A DNA stretch of 22,191 bases, taken from a virus. Numbering within the stretch: position 1 is the first letter of the stretch; the number at the start of each line of letters is the position of its first letter. Made by a program: the position numbers and the translations under genes. The stretch covers positions 1 through 22,191 of the IMG/VR virus record IMGVR_UViG_3300033144_003624; one strand, given 5' to 3'. Below are positions 15,339 to 22,040 of this stretch, in pieces. The notes beneath the pieces were generated by a model. That model made no database searches, was not told the origin of the DNA, and saw nothing but the letters and a program-made list of their open reading frames with translations.

Positions 15339-18300
15339 ATGGCTACAGGATCAAGAACCCCTTGGGTAAGACAGCAATTTTTTGACGATAACGGCGAGCC
15401 TTTAAGCGGTGGCCTTATTGATACATATATAGCAGGATCAACTACAGCGGTAGATACTTATACAGATATAACTTTAACTACAACTCATACTAACCCTATA
15501 GTTTTAGATTCTAGGGGCGAGGTAACGATATTTTTAGACCCTTCAGTTGCTTATAAATTTGTTTTAAGAAATCCTCTGCCTAATGGTTCTGAAATTTGGA
15601 GCGAAGATAATATTACTGTGAATGGTGGGGGTGGTGTTTTAAGTTCTCTAGGTGTAATACGTTCTAACATTGCAGCTCCTGGCAATATAAATATACCTCA
15701 TGACGTAGAGACTCTTCTCCCTTTTGACAATGCAGAGTATGAGCAAAATTTAACGGGTTTTGATGGTGTTTTAAATAAATGGGTTTGCCCTCTTGATGGT
15801 GTTTACCAATTAAGGGCATCAACTGATTTTAGTTATAGCGGGCAAACTTCGGACACAGCAGCTCAAATTTATTTTAAAGTTAATGGATCATTAGTTAAAA
15901 ACCCTTTTACATGGTCGAGTGATGAGGAAACGCAAAATAACAATACGACTATTTTAGCTATTGGAACGTTGAATCTTTCTAAGAATGATGAAGTTAGTGT
16001 TTACTTTTTTGGATTTCATTCTACTCCTGCAAGTGTGATGACGGTAACGCCTACAGGTGCGAATACTTTTTGGGAAATAATTTCTTTGTCTGGTGTGCAA
16101 GGTGAAAAAGGTGATAAGGGTGATAAGGGTGATAAGGGTGATCCAGGTGTTGGAGTTCCTGGGCTTTCTGGACAGTTACTTTCATCGGATGGCGCAGGTA
16201 GTTTAAACGCTCTGGACGGTTCTGCTCCTTCACAGCCTTTAGTAGCTTACGATCCATTAAAGGGCCACATAGATGCGCCAACTACCCCATGGGGGTCTCT
16301 TGGGTTTATTGCTAGTAATGGGTTCTTATATCTTCAAAATAACGTGCAAAGCCAAATACAATTCCAAGACACGGGAGCCTCTACTTATGGAAGAATAATA
16401 GGTATTCAATCAACGGGTGATTTGGCATTTGTAACATTTAATAATGTTTCTATAGGGGCTCCATTAACTGTTGTAGGTACGACTACTTTAAATAGTGTTG
16501 TAGACCCTGGAACAGATGTAAATAAATCCATGCTTGTTAGGGATGACACTAGTGGTGAAGTTGAAAAGAGACCTATACCTTCGTCTGGTATTTCATTTGT
16601 AAACATTGGCGACTTTGATTTTGTGGCTTCTCAGTACGATGCTTTTAAAGTTGATGCTGATAATTTTATAGCTGAGGGCAAGTCCTCCATTCTTGAAATT
16701 GTTTTAACTGAGAATTCAAGCGGAACAGTTCAGGCGGTTGGACATATAATGGTAGGGTCAAACAACTCTGGAGGAGCACAAAGTTGGGTTTTAGACTGGT
16801 CTTATAATAACATTGCGCATGAATATGGTGGTAATGGTTGGCAGTTTTGGACTGGACAAGGTGGGCCTAGTACTTTTCAGTTTGGAATAACTACAGGAAC
16901 AAATTTTACAGACTATAATCTAAGCATAGCTACTATTGGGGCTCTACCTATTGGGATAAACGGGCTAGATCAAAATGTTACACCATTAGCACAAGAGTTA
17001 ACGGCTTTGTTTGATATAACAAAAAACACTGGCGGTGGTGGCTCACTCCCTAGTGACTTTATAATATGCACGACAAGCCAAGAGGTTTTAGATGCTTGGG
17101 CATTAGCTGAACAAGTTAAAACAATATTCATACATGAGGGTGCTCAAAATGTTTCCCCAACGTCTGATACTCCTATATTGGTTTATGGTAAGAATTTAGT
17201 ACTTGGATCTACCCACTCATTGATAGTTTCTTCTTTTGACCAGTTTAGCACTCTAAAATTTCAAAGTGTTGGGGATACTGCTTTTTTAAATATTAATAGA
17301 ATGTTGACAGGTTTTGCTTCTGGTTCTCCTCCTAGTGATTTAATTGAGGTTAATGGAGTTAGAATTCACTGTGATATATTCACAACACCATCAGAATACG
17401 TAATTAATGGAACCGGATACATAGGCTGGAGTAGGTTTTTAGGTGTTGCGCCTCCTATTGCTGGAACTGGGTCAACTGGTCAGGATTTTATAAACAACTG
17501 GGGATTGAAAAACACTTATAGTGCATCTAATAAGATTGAGCTTATAGATATTCTAAAACTTAAAGCCCCAAGAAAGATTATAAACGTTACGGCTGAGGTT
17601 TTTAATTTTGATGATGCTGAAATTGTAAATGATATTTATGGAATAAATGAAATATACGGGCCCATAACTGGTATTGATATTCAAACCCCTATTATCGGGT
17701 CTATACGTCTAGCCGGAGACTTATCCAACCCAACCAATGAAATAAACTTTCATAATAGCTTCTTTTCTGTGGGCTCTGGAGTTTCGGACATTATTTTAGA
17801 CAGTATTACTGTTAAGACTAAAAACTTTACTTCTGGAATTGTAAATAAAATAGGATTAGGGATTTTTATTTATGAAAATGCTGGAAGCATGCCACAGATA
17901 ACAGGAGCAACCAAACAGATTTGGGACAACACTGCAGCCGGTGGCTTCTTTTCGGAAAAGTTTTGTTATCCGGGGAGCCCTACTCAATTTTCACCGGTAA
18001 ACTACGGAAACACTGTAGGGAATGGAGGGGTTACAACTTACGCAGACTTACAACCAGCAAATGTTGGTTATTTATCTTCTTTGAATTATATAGCCGTTAT
18101 GATGTCCAGAGGAAAAACAGGGGCTTCACTTAAAAATGTTAGAGTTCATGTTAGGATATTCAATGAAACACAAGACGGCCCTTTAAGTTCTTACATAACC
18201 GATTTAAGCCTTCCAAACTCAGCAAATTGGAAAACTTTATACGATCAAGTTCAAGTATGGCCTGCAAACAACGGAGCCTCTAGACCTTACGACACTATAG

Positions 18301-18458
18301 ACAACATACTTGTAGGTCAGCCAACTGTAGGCTCTTTAGATGTTGGTTGGTTGCCTACTGATACATATTTAGCAATAACACAAATAACTTTAACAGACAG
18401 TGGATCATGGTCCGCATCTCCTCAGGGAATAACTGTAACTACTGATTGGAGTTTTTAG
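15339..18458 (+). CDS. Tail fibre with adaptor, C1q-like and collagen-like segments
   Basis: A 1039-residue probable receptor-binding protein. Residues ~9-90 repeat the adaptor of the upstream tailspike (QFFDDNGEPLSGGLIDTYIA, then NPIVLDSRGEV). Residues ~105-248 look like a C1q/TNF-type jelly roll: FDGVLNKWVCPLDGVYQLRA, IYFKVNGS, LNLSKNDEVSVYFFG and a final FWEIISLSG. Seven Gly-X-Y triplets follow (252-272; GEKGDKGDKGDKGDPG), a collagen-like trimeric helix. Then come a fibre shaft, a GGGGS-type linker near 564-570 and a long beta-rich C-terminal half. AAGGA lies nine bases before the ATG. The N-terminal adaptor suggests attachment to the same virion site as the tailspike, or to it. Confidence 0.87.
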   Translation: MATGSRTPWVRQQFFDDNGEPLSGGLIDTYIAGSTTAVDTYTDITLTTTHTNPIVLDSRGEVTIFLDPSVAYKFVLRNPLPNGSEIWSEDNITVNGGGGVLSSLGVIRSNIAAPGNINIPHDVETLLPFDNAEYEQNLTGFDGVLNKWVCPLDGVYQLRASTDFSYSGQTSDTAAQIYFKVNGSLVKNPFTWSSDEETQNNNTTILAIGTLNLSKNDEVSVYFFGFHSTPASVMTVTPTGANTFWEIISLSGVQGEKGDKGDKGDKGDPGVGVPGLSGQLLSSDGAGSLNALDGSAPSQPLVAYDPLKGHIDAPTTPWGSLGFIASNGFLYLQNNVQSQIQFQDTGASTYGRIIGIQSTGDLAFVTFNNVSIGAPLTVVGTTTLNSVVDPGTDVNKSMLVRDDTSGEVEKRPIPSSGISFVNIGDFDFVASQYDAFKVDADNFIAEGKSSILEIVLTENSSGTVQAVGHIMVGSNNSGGAQSWVLDWSYNNIAHEYGGNGWQFWTGQGGPSTFQFGITTGTNFTDYNLSIATIGALPIGINGLDQNVTPLAQELTALFDITKNTGGGGSLPSDFIICTTSQEVLDAWALAEQVKTIFIHEGAQNVSPTSDTPILVYGKNLVLGSTHSLIVSSFDQFSTLKFQSVGDTAFLNINRMLTGFASGSPPSDLIEVNGVRIHCDIFTTPSEYVINGTGYIGWSRFLGVAPPIAGTGSTGQDFINNWGLKNTYSASNKIELIDILKLKAPRKIINVTAEVFNFDDAEIVNDIYGINEIYGPITGIDIQTPIIGSIRLAGDLSNPTNEINFHNSFFSVGSGVSDIILDSITVKTKNFTSGIVNKIGLGIFIYENAGSMPQITGATKQIWDNTAAGGFFSEKFCYPGSPTQFSPVNYGNTVGNGGVTTYADLQPANVGYLSSLNYIAVMMSRGKTGASLKNVRVHVRIFNETQDGPLSSYITDLSLPNSANWKTLYDQVQVWPANNGASRPYDTIDNILVGQPTVGSLDVGWLPTDTYLAITQITLTDSGSWSASPQGITVTTDWSF
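16101..16145 (+). repeat. 9-bp tandem repeat encoding Gly-Asp-Lys triplets
   Basis: Three identical GGTGATAAG units (16110-16136) are flanked by one variant unit on each side (GGTGAAAAA, GGTGATCCA). They encode the collagen-like core of the fibre. Identical codons in each copy suggest recent slippage, so copy number may vary among related phages while the frame is kept. Confidence 0.85.
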
Positions 18459-18459
18459 A

Positions 18460-19545
18460 ATGGAAACTATAAAAGAATTAAAATTCATTAAAGCAATGGT
18501 TTTAGATGGAAACTCTTACTCAATTGGTGATGTGGTTCCTATTACTTCTGATTTAATGACAAAAGAATGGTATAACCAACTTGTACATGATAGGGATGAT
18601 TTAACAATTGGCGCAAAGTCTGTTGAGCTCACCTTGTCCGACGACACAATTATCGATACATTGGGAGCTAGTGACTCAAATTTTTATGCATACTTAAGTA
18701 ATTCGTATAATAGACTTGTAGAATATGAAGTTAAAGATTATGTAGACAACTCAAGTGGTGGTGCACCTTCAGGATTATCAGCTCACCCTGAATTTACTAA
18801 TGGTTGGGTTTCTGGATCTGAATATATTACCGCTGACTTTTCTGAACTTGTTCCAATTTTCTACCGAATAAATGAAGTTGGAGAAGTTTTTTGGAAAGGT
18901 AAGTTAATGAACTCTGTTAGAATGAACCATACAGGTTGGTATGATTGCTTTGAGAATTTGCCCACTTATTTGATTCCAGAAAATCCACAAATGAGCCTAG
19001 AGATTTCTTATTATGAGAATGCAGAGAACAAGATATTTTCCTGTAATTTTGGGTATTATGCCAATCGCTCTGCTATGGCTATTCATACTCCTAGAATAAC
19101 CCAAGCAGAGTCAAATGCTAGGATCAACTTGTCACAAGTATCCTATCTTTGTAGTGTTGAAAAAGGTCTTTCAAGCATAAAACAATATTGTACAGTTCAC
19201 TCAGAATTTACAGACGGTGTTGTTTCTGGTTCATCAATGTTTAACTCTAATGTTTCTAATTTTGATGTAACTTACCAAATTAATGAAACTGGGGAGTTTT
19301 CTCTAAATGGTGTTGGGTGGGTTTCTAATCCTTTAAATGATGGCTCTACTATAATAGTCGGTAGTGCCCCTTTTAACCCTTCCACCACTCAAAGGGCGTT
19401 AGAAGTGTGTTACGACAATAGCAAGACTTTTGGGAGTTTGTTAGAAATAGATACCTCTGGGGTTATCACTCTTAAAAATATAAGTGGCGAACAAATACCG
19501 TTTTTTACTTTTGTAAACTTCGGGCAAATAAGATTTCAATTATAA
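18460..19545 (+). CDS. Probable receptor-binding or fibre-tip protein with a duplicated domain
   Basis: I do not recognise a named family for this 361-residue protein. The first ~100 residues form a separate mixed domain (MVLDGNSYSIGDVVPITSDL), without the adaptor of the two upstream genes. Residues ~109-230 and ~245-361 are two copies of one beta-rich domain: HPEFTNGWVSGS against HSEFTDGVVSGS, FYRINEVGEVFWKGK against TYQINETGEFSLNGV, SLEISYYEN against ALEVCYDNS. Such tandem beta modules at the end of a fibre block suggest ligand binding, as inference. GGAG eight bases upstream of the ATG is a good ribosome site. It may bind the preceding fibre as its tip or be a separate accessory. Confidence 0.75.
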   Translation: METIKELKFIKAMVLDGNSYSIGDVVPITSDLMTKEWYNQLVHDRDDLTIGAKSVELTLSDDTIIDTLGASDSNFYAYLSNSYNRLVEYEVKDYVDNSSGGAPSGLSAHPEFTNGWVSGSEYITADFSELVPIFYRINEVGEVFWKGKLMNSVRMNHTGWYDCFENLPTYLIPENPQMSLEISYYENAENKIFSCNFGYYANRSAMAIHTPRITQAESNARINLSQVSYLCSVEKGLSSIKQYCTVHSEFTDGVVSGSSMFNSNVSNFDVTYQINETGEFSLNGVGWVSNPLNDGSTIIVGSAPFNPSTTQRALEVCYDNSKTFGSLLEIDTSGVITLKNISGEQIPFFTFVNFGQIRFQL

Positions 19546-19555
19546 AGGTTAAAAA

Positions 19556-19885
19556 ATGGCAAAAGTAGAAAGAATAATTAAAGGGCTTCCTTGTGTTTTT
19601 CATGCTAGCAGGATAGTTATACAGGAGACTGACACAGCTACACCTAGCGTTTCTTTTCATTCGTATGCAAAAGCAACATATCCAGATGGGTCACAGTCTA
19701 AAGTAGAGAATTCAGGAGATAATTTTGCAATATCTAATAAAAGGCTTTTAGAAATTTTAGCGAATAATAATATTTCTGTAGAGGCTTTTTTTAATAGTGT
19801 AACTCTTGCATTTGAGGAGGCTCAAGAAGAAAGACGAAAAGAATTAGAAAATCCAGATACAGAAATTAAACTAACTGTTTTATAA
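19556..19885 (+). CDS. Unknown 109-residue protein between fibre and lysis-side genes
   Basis: No family is recognised. The protein starts MAKVERIIKGLPCVFHASRI. A Ser/Thr-rich beta-like middle (ATPSVSFHSYAKATYPDGSQ) is followed by a helical C-terminal half with RLLEILANNNISVEAFFNSV and an acidic/basic helix EEAQEERRKELENPDTE. No membrane segment or signal peptide is visible. AAAGG, overlapping the upstream stop codon, lies seven bases before the ATG. The next ATG follows its stop directly, so it belongs to the same operon. It could be a small tail-fibre chaperone, given its place after the fibre genes and its charged helical end, but this is only a guess from position. Confidence 0.62.
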   Translation: MAKVERIIKGLPCVFHASRIVIQETDTATPSVSFHSYAKATYPDGSQSKVENSGDNFAISNKRLLEILANNNISVEAFFNSVTLAFEEAQEERRKELENPDTEIKLTVL

Positions 19886-20500
19886 ATGATAGAAGTTTTT
19901 GAAGCGGTTCTAAAATTTGGGGCTTGGCTGGAATCTATGGGGATGGCTAGGGAGCACGTTTCCCCTTTTGTTCTTAGTGTTTTTGTATTTGTATTGGCCC
20001 CTGTGTTTTTTGTGCTCAAGGTAAAGAGCTATAAGCGTGATAAGGGTTTATTTGAGTTCATAACAAGGCAGCAAAGTTATTTAATTTCTTTACAAGATGA
20101 AGATACGGTAACGAAAGACCAATCTAAAATAATATTTAAGAAGTTTATCGAATCAGAAAAACGAAATATTGAAAGATTCTTTTTTAAATCGTTTAGATCT
20201 CAAGAGCTTAATACAATTTTTACTGATTTCTTTTATAGTTCATGGAGTGAGAACCTAGAGCAGTTAGTTTGTTTTAAAGTTAAAGGTTCAAAGCTTTCTG
20301 ATTATTGGAAAAGTATTCGTAAAGAGCATGAGGCAATAAAAAAATCACTTATTGAACTTGCTATTATGAAGGATTCTGATTCAATACCGGAGGGAGATGA
20401 AGTTTACCACCTTTTAAAAACTAGGTTTGGAATAATTGAAAGCCACTTTAGTTTATGGCTTGAGGATGGTTACAACTTCGAGGAAAGGAAAGAACTTTGA
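19886..20500 (+). CDS. Single-span membrane protein in the lysis-side cassette
   Basis: The 204-residue protein has one clear membrane segment, PFVLSVFVFVLAPVFFVL (residues 27-44), followed by a basic stretch KVKSYKRDK. By the positive-inside rule the large C-terminal part (about 160 residues, charged and helical, rich in Phe) should face the cytoplasm. That is opposite to an i-spanin, and the protein is larger than a usual holin. No family is recognised. Its place upstream of DUF1353 and an endolysin makes a lysis or lysis-timing role possible; membrane-anchored exclusion or immunity is an alternative. There is no Shine-Dalgarno; the ATG follows the previous stop directly, so coupling is likely. 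Its stop overlaps the next start as TTGA. Confidence 0.67.
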   Translation: MIEVFEAVLKFGAWLESMGMAREHVSPFVLSVFVFVLAPVFFVLKVKSYKRDKGLFEFITRQQSYLISLQDEDTVTKDQSKIIFKKFIESEKRNIERFFFKSFRSQELNTIFTDFFYSSWSENLEQLVCFKVKGSKLSDYWKSIRKEHEAIKKSLIELAIMKDSDSIPEGDEVYHLLKTRFGIIESHFSLWLEDGYNFEERKEL

Positions 20501-21030
20501 TTGTTAAAGGAAAATTTAGTTTCAATGATTACCCTTATGGTAAGCATTTGCTGGTAGAGAGAAAAGAATCTAATTGGATTTTTTGGGATAAAAAAGTTTT
20601 AAAACGTGAGTTCAAGCTAGGGAAGGATTTTGTTTGCACCTTTGTTTTTAAAGATTATAGGTATCGAATTGTTATAAAAAAGGGTTTTATCTATGATGGT
20701 GCAAGTATTCCAAAATTAGCCTGGTCTTTTGTTGGTAGCCCTTTCACTGGTCTTTATTTGGAAGCTGCTACTGTTCACGATGCTATCTATTACGCAATGT
20801 GGAAGTATGGGAGAAAGTTAGCAGATGAAATATTTTTATTTATCATGTTAGAAGTGGGGGTTTCTGAAGCTAAAGCATACACTATGTATGAATGTGTCCG
20901 AGTTGGTGGTAGTGGTGCATTTAATAAACGTAAGAAAGTTGACATTTCGCCGTTTCTAATCGTAGAACGAAATAAGGAAACAAGTGAAAGATTAGTTTAT
21001 GGTGAATACTCCAATAGGTTGGGGGAGTGA
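20497..21030 (+). CDS. DUF1353 family protein
   Basis: A 177-residue member of DUF1353, a phage-associated family of unknown function. Landmarks are YDGASIPKLAW (residues 66-76), AATVHDAIYY (90-99), GRKLADEIFLFIMLEVGV (105-122) and MYECVRVGGSGAF (130-142). These match the conserved family blocks YDGASIP, AAxxHDxxY and AD-x-xF. The HD pair and the aspartates could bind metal, but no activity is established. The start is TTG 20497, overlapping the previous stop; a strong AGGAAAGGA (20481-20489) seven bases upstream supports this rare start. It overlaps the endolysin gene by 32 bases. Family members often lie beside endolysin genes, which suggests a lysis or envelope role (inference). Confidence 0.86.
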   Translation: MIVKGKFSFNDYPYGKHLLVERKESNWIFWDKKVLKREFKLGKDFVCTFVFKDYRYRIVIKKGFIYDGASIPKLAWSFVGSPFTGLYLEAATVHDAIYYAMWKYGRKLADEIFLFIMLEVGVSEAKAYTMYECVRVGGSGAFNKRKKVDISPFLIVERNKETSERLVYGEYSNRLGE

Positions 21031-21472
21031 GTGGTCTTTACGCACAAAGAAAATACATTTACCTTTAGAGGATTCAAAAAGGTTGGTTTCTGTGGGTGAT
21101 ATTACTGCACATTTTTCAAGGCATGAATTTAAATGCAAGGGTTTACATTGTTGTGGTGGATCTGATCCAATAAATATAGAGTTGGTTAGGTGTTTACAAA
21201 GCCTTAGGGATATGGTGGGGAAGCCTTTAATCATTAGCTCTGGTTTTAGGTGTAGAAAACATAATAAAGATGTTGGGGGTGCTCACAACTCTCAACATAT
21301 ATTTGGTGACGGTGTTGACGTTAAAATCCCAACTGGGATGAACGCTACAACCCTTAAAGAATTAGCTGAAAAGATACCAGCTTTTAGAATGGGTGGTATT
21401 GGTTTATATAATACTTGGGTTCATCTTGATATTAGAAAAAATGGGCCCGCCCGTTGGGATTCAAGAAAATAG
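20999..21472 (+). CDS. Endolysin, peptidase M15 family
   Basis: A zinc peptidase that should cut peptidoglycan stem peptides (D-Ala-D-Ala carboxypeptidase-like or L-Ala-D-Glu endopeptidase) at lysis. The M15 signature is complete: SSGFRCRKHN (80-89), SQHIFGDGVDV with zinc ligands H100 and D107, and WVHLD with H142 as third ligand and D144 at the catalytic position. N-terminal to the domain is FSRHEFKCKGLHCCG, the Cys-containing block frequent in Peptidase_M15_3 proteins. With 157 residues it is a single-domain enzyme with no cell-wall-binding domain or signal peptide, so it needs a holin or similar for access. The start is uncertain: ATG 20999 or GTG 21002, both inside the DUF1353 gene; no clear ribosome site. 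Confidence 0.93.
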   Translation: MVNTPIGWGSEWSLRTKKIHLPLEDSKRLVSVGDITAHFSRHEFKCKGLHCCGGSDPINIELVRCLQSLRDMVGKPLIISSGFRCRKHNKDVGGAHNSQHIFGDGVDVKIPTGMNATTLKELAEKIPAFRMGGIGLYNTWVHLDIRKNGPARWDSRK

Positions 21473-21509
21473 ATTGTTTTTTATTGTTTAAAATATTATG
21501 TTTGATATA

Positions 21510-21528
21510 CGCAAAATTTCCTTTTGCG
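21510..21528. terminator. AT-rich hairpin in the convergent junction
   Basis: A 7-bp stem CGCAAAA/TTTTGCG (21510-21516 with 21522-21528) with a 5-base loop lies 11 bases before the main terminator hairpin. It lacks a clear T-run on either side. It may assist termination or stop minus-strand read-through from ssb; weak evidence. Confidence 0.35.
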
Positions 21529-21538
21529 CTTGTTTGTT

Positions 21539-21570
21539 AAAGCCCTAGTGTTCCTCTAGGGCTTTTTTTA
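21539..21570 (+). terminator. Strong intrinsic terminator at the end of the late operon
   Basis: A perfect 10-bp stem AAAGCCCTAG/CTAGGGCTTT (21539-21548 with 21556-21565) with a 7-base loop runs into TTTT. It follows the endolysin and precedes the stop of the convergent ssb gene by only a few bases. It should end + strand late transcripts; it may also serve ssb, although the T-tract on that strand is short. Confidence 0.88.
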
Positions 21571-21571
21571 T

Positions 21572-21970
21572 TTAGAACGGTAAATCATCGTCTTGGATTG
21601 GTGGAGCTGCTTGCTGGGTTGGTTGTTCTTGTTGGTTAGAATTTTTTTGTCCTAACATTTGTAAAGAATTTCCAACCACTTCGGTCGTGTATCTTTTAGA
21701 ACCGCTTTGATCATCCCAGGATCTAGTTTGAATTTTGCCCTCGATATAAACCGGTGAGCCTTTTTTCAAATACTTATCCGCAATGTCTGCAAGCTTGTTC
21801 CATAAAACAATGTTTACCCATTCCGTTTTTTCTTGCTGGTTTCCTTCACGGCTTTTAAATTTTTCAGTAACTGCAATTGAAAAATTCACAACTTTTGCAG
21901 ATCCCGCCATTCTAACCTCTGGATCTTTTCCAAGGTTCCCAATTAGCATTATTTTATTTAGTGCTGCCAT
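21572..21970 (-). CDS. ssb: Single-stranded DNA-binding protein
   Basis: A 132-residue SSB that coats single-stranded DNA in replication and recombination. The OB-fold is intact: [16 protein letters not shown] (5-20), [20 protein letters not shown] (49-68), [16 protein letters not shown] (70-85) and [15 protein letters not shown] (93-107). DNA-stacking aromatics of E. coli SSB are kept: W51 for W54, W57 for F60, W85 for W88, and F38 for W40. A short Gln/Pro linker of about 18 residues ends in the acidic tip DDDLPF that recruits partner proteins. On the minus strand, AGGAACA lies ahead of the ATG at usual spacing. It is the only complete gene opposite to the late operon and probably starts the replication region. 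Confidence 0.97.
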   Translation of the reverse strand: MAALNKIMLIGNLGKDPEVRMAGSAKVVNFSIAVTEKFKSREGNQQEKTEWVNIVLWNKLADIADKYLKKGSPVYIEGKIQTRSWDDQSGSKRYTTEVVGNSLQMLGQKNSNQQEQPTQQAAPPIQDDDLPF

Positions 21971-21995
21971 TTAGATTGTTCCTGTAACTGTTTTC

Positions 21996-22001
21996 ATTAT
22001 A
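21996..22001 (-). promoter_or_regulatory. Candidate -10 box for ssb
   Basis: On the minus strand a perfect TATAAT lies 25 bases before the ssb ATG, giving a leader of about 18 bases that holds the ribosome site. No good -35 box lies 16-18 bases further upstream (ACTACC at 17), so it may need an activator or be fortuitous; ssb could also be co-transcribed with the repeat-tail gene ending 70 bases upstream. Confidence 0.35.
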
Positions 22002-22040
22002 AAGACCCTTTTAATTTAGGTAGTGTTTTTAAATTGACTT

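Noticed and set aside
16051-16281. Minus-strand open frame with His-Pro-Tyr repeats
   Set aside because: It is the antisense reading of the collagen-like repeat inside a well-supported fibre gene and has no ribosome site or relatives that I recognise.
17029-17046. GGGGS-like linker in the fibre as a sign of engineered sequence
   Set aside because: A short Gly-rich linker is common in natural fibres, codons are ordinary for the gene and the surrounding sequence is continuous phage DNA.
12795-19545. Diversity-generating retroelement acting on the receptor-binding genes
   Set aside because: No reverse transcriptase gene and no template/variable repeat pair were seen in the window.
21783-21974. 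Plus-strand frame opposite ssb
   Set aside because: It lies entirely antisense to an intact, highly conserved ssb; openness follows from the ssb codon pattern.
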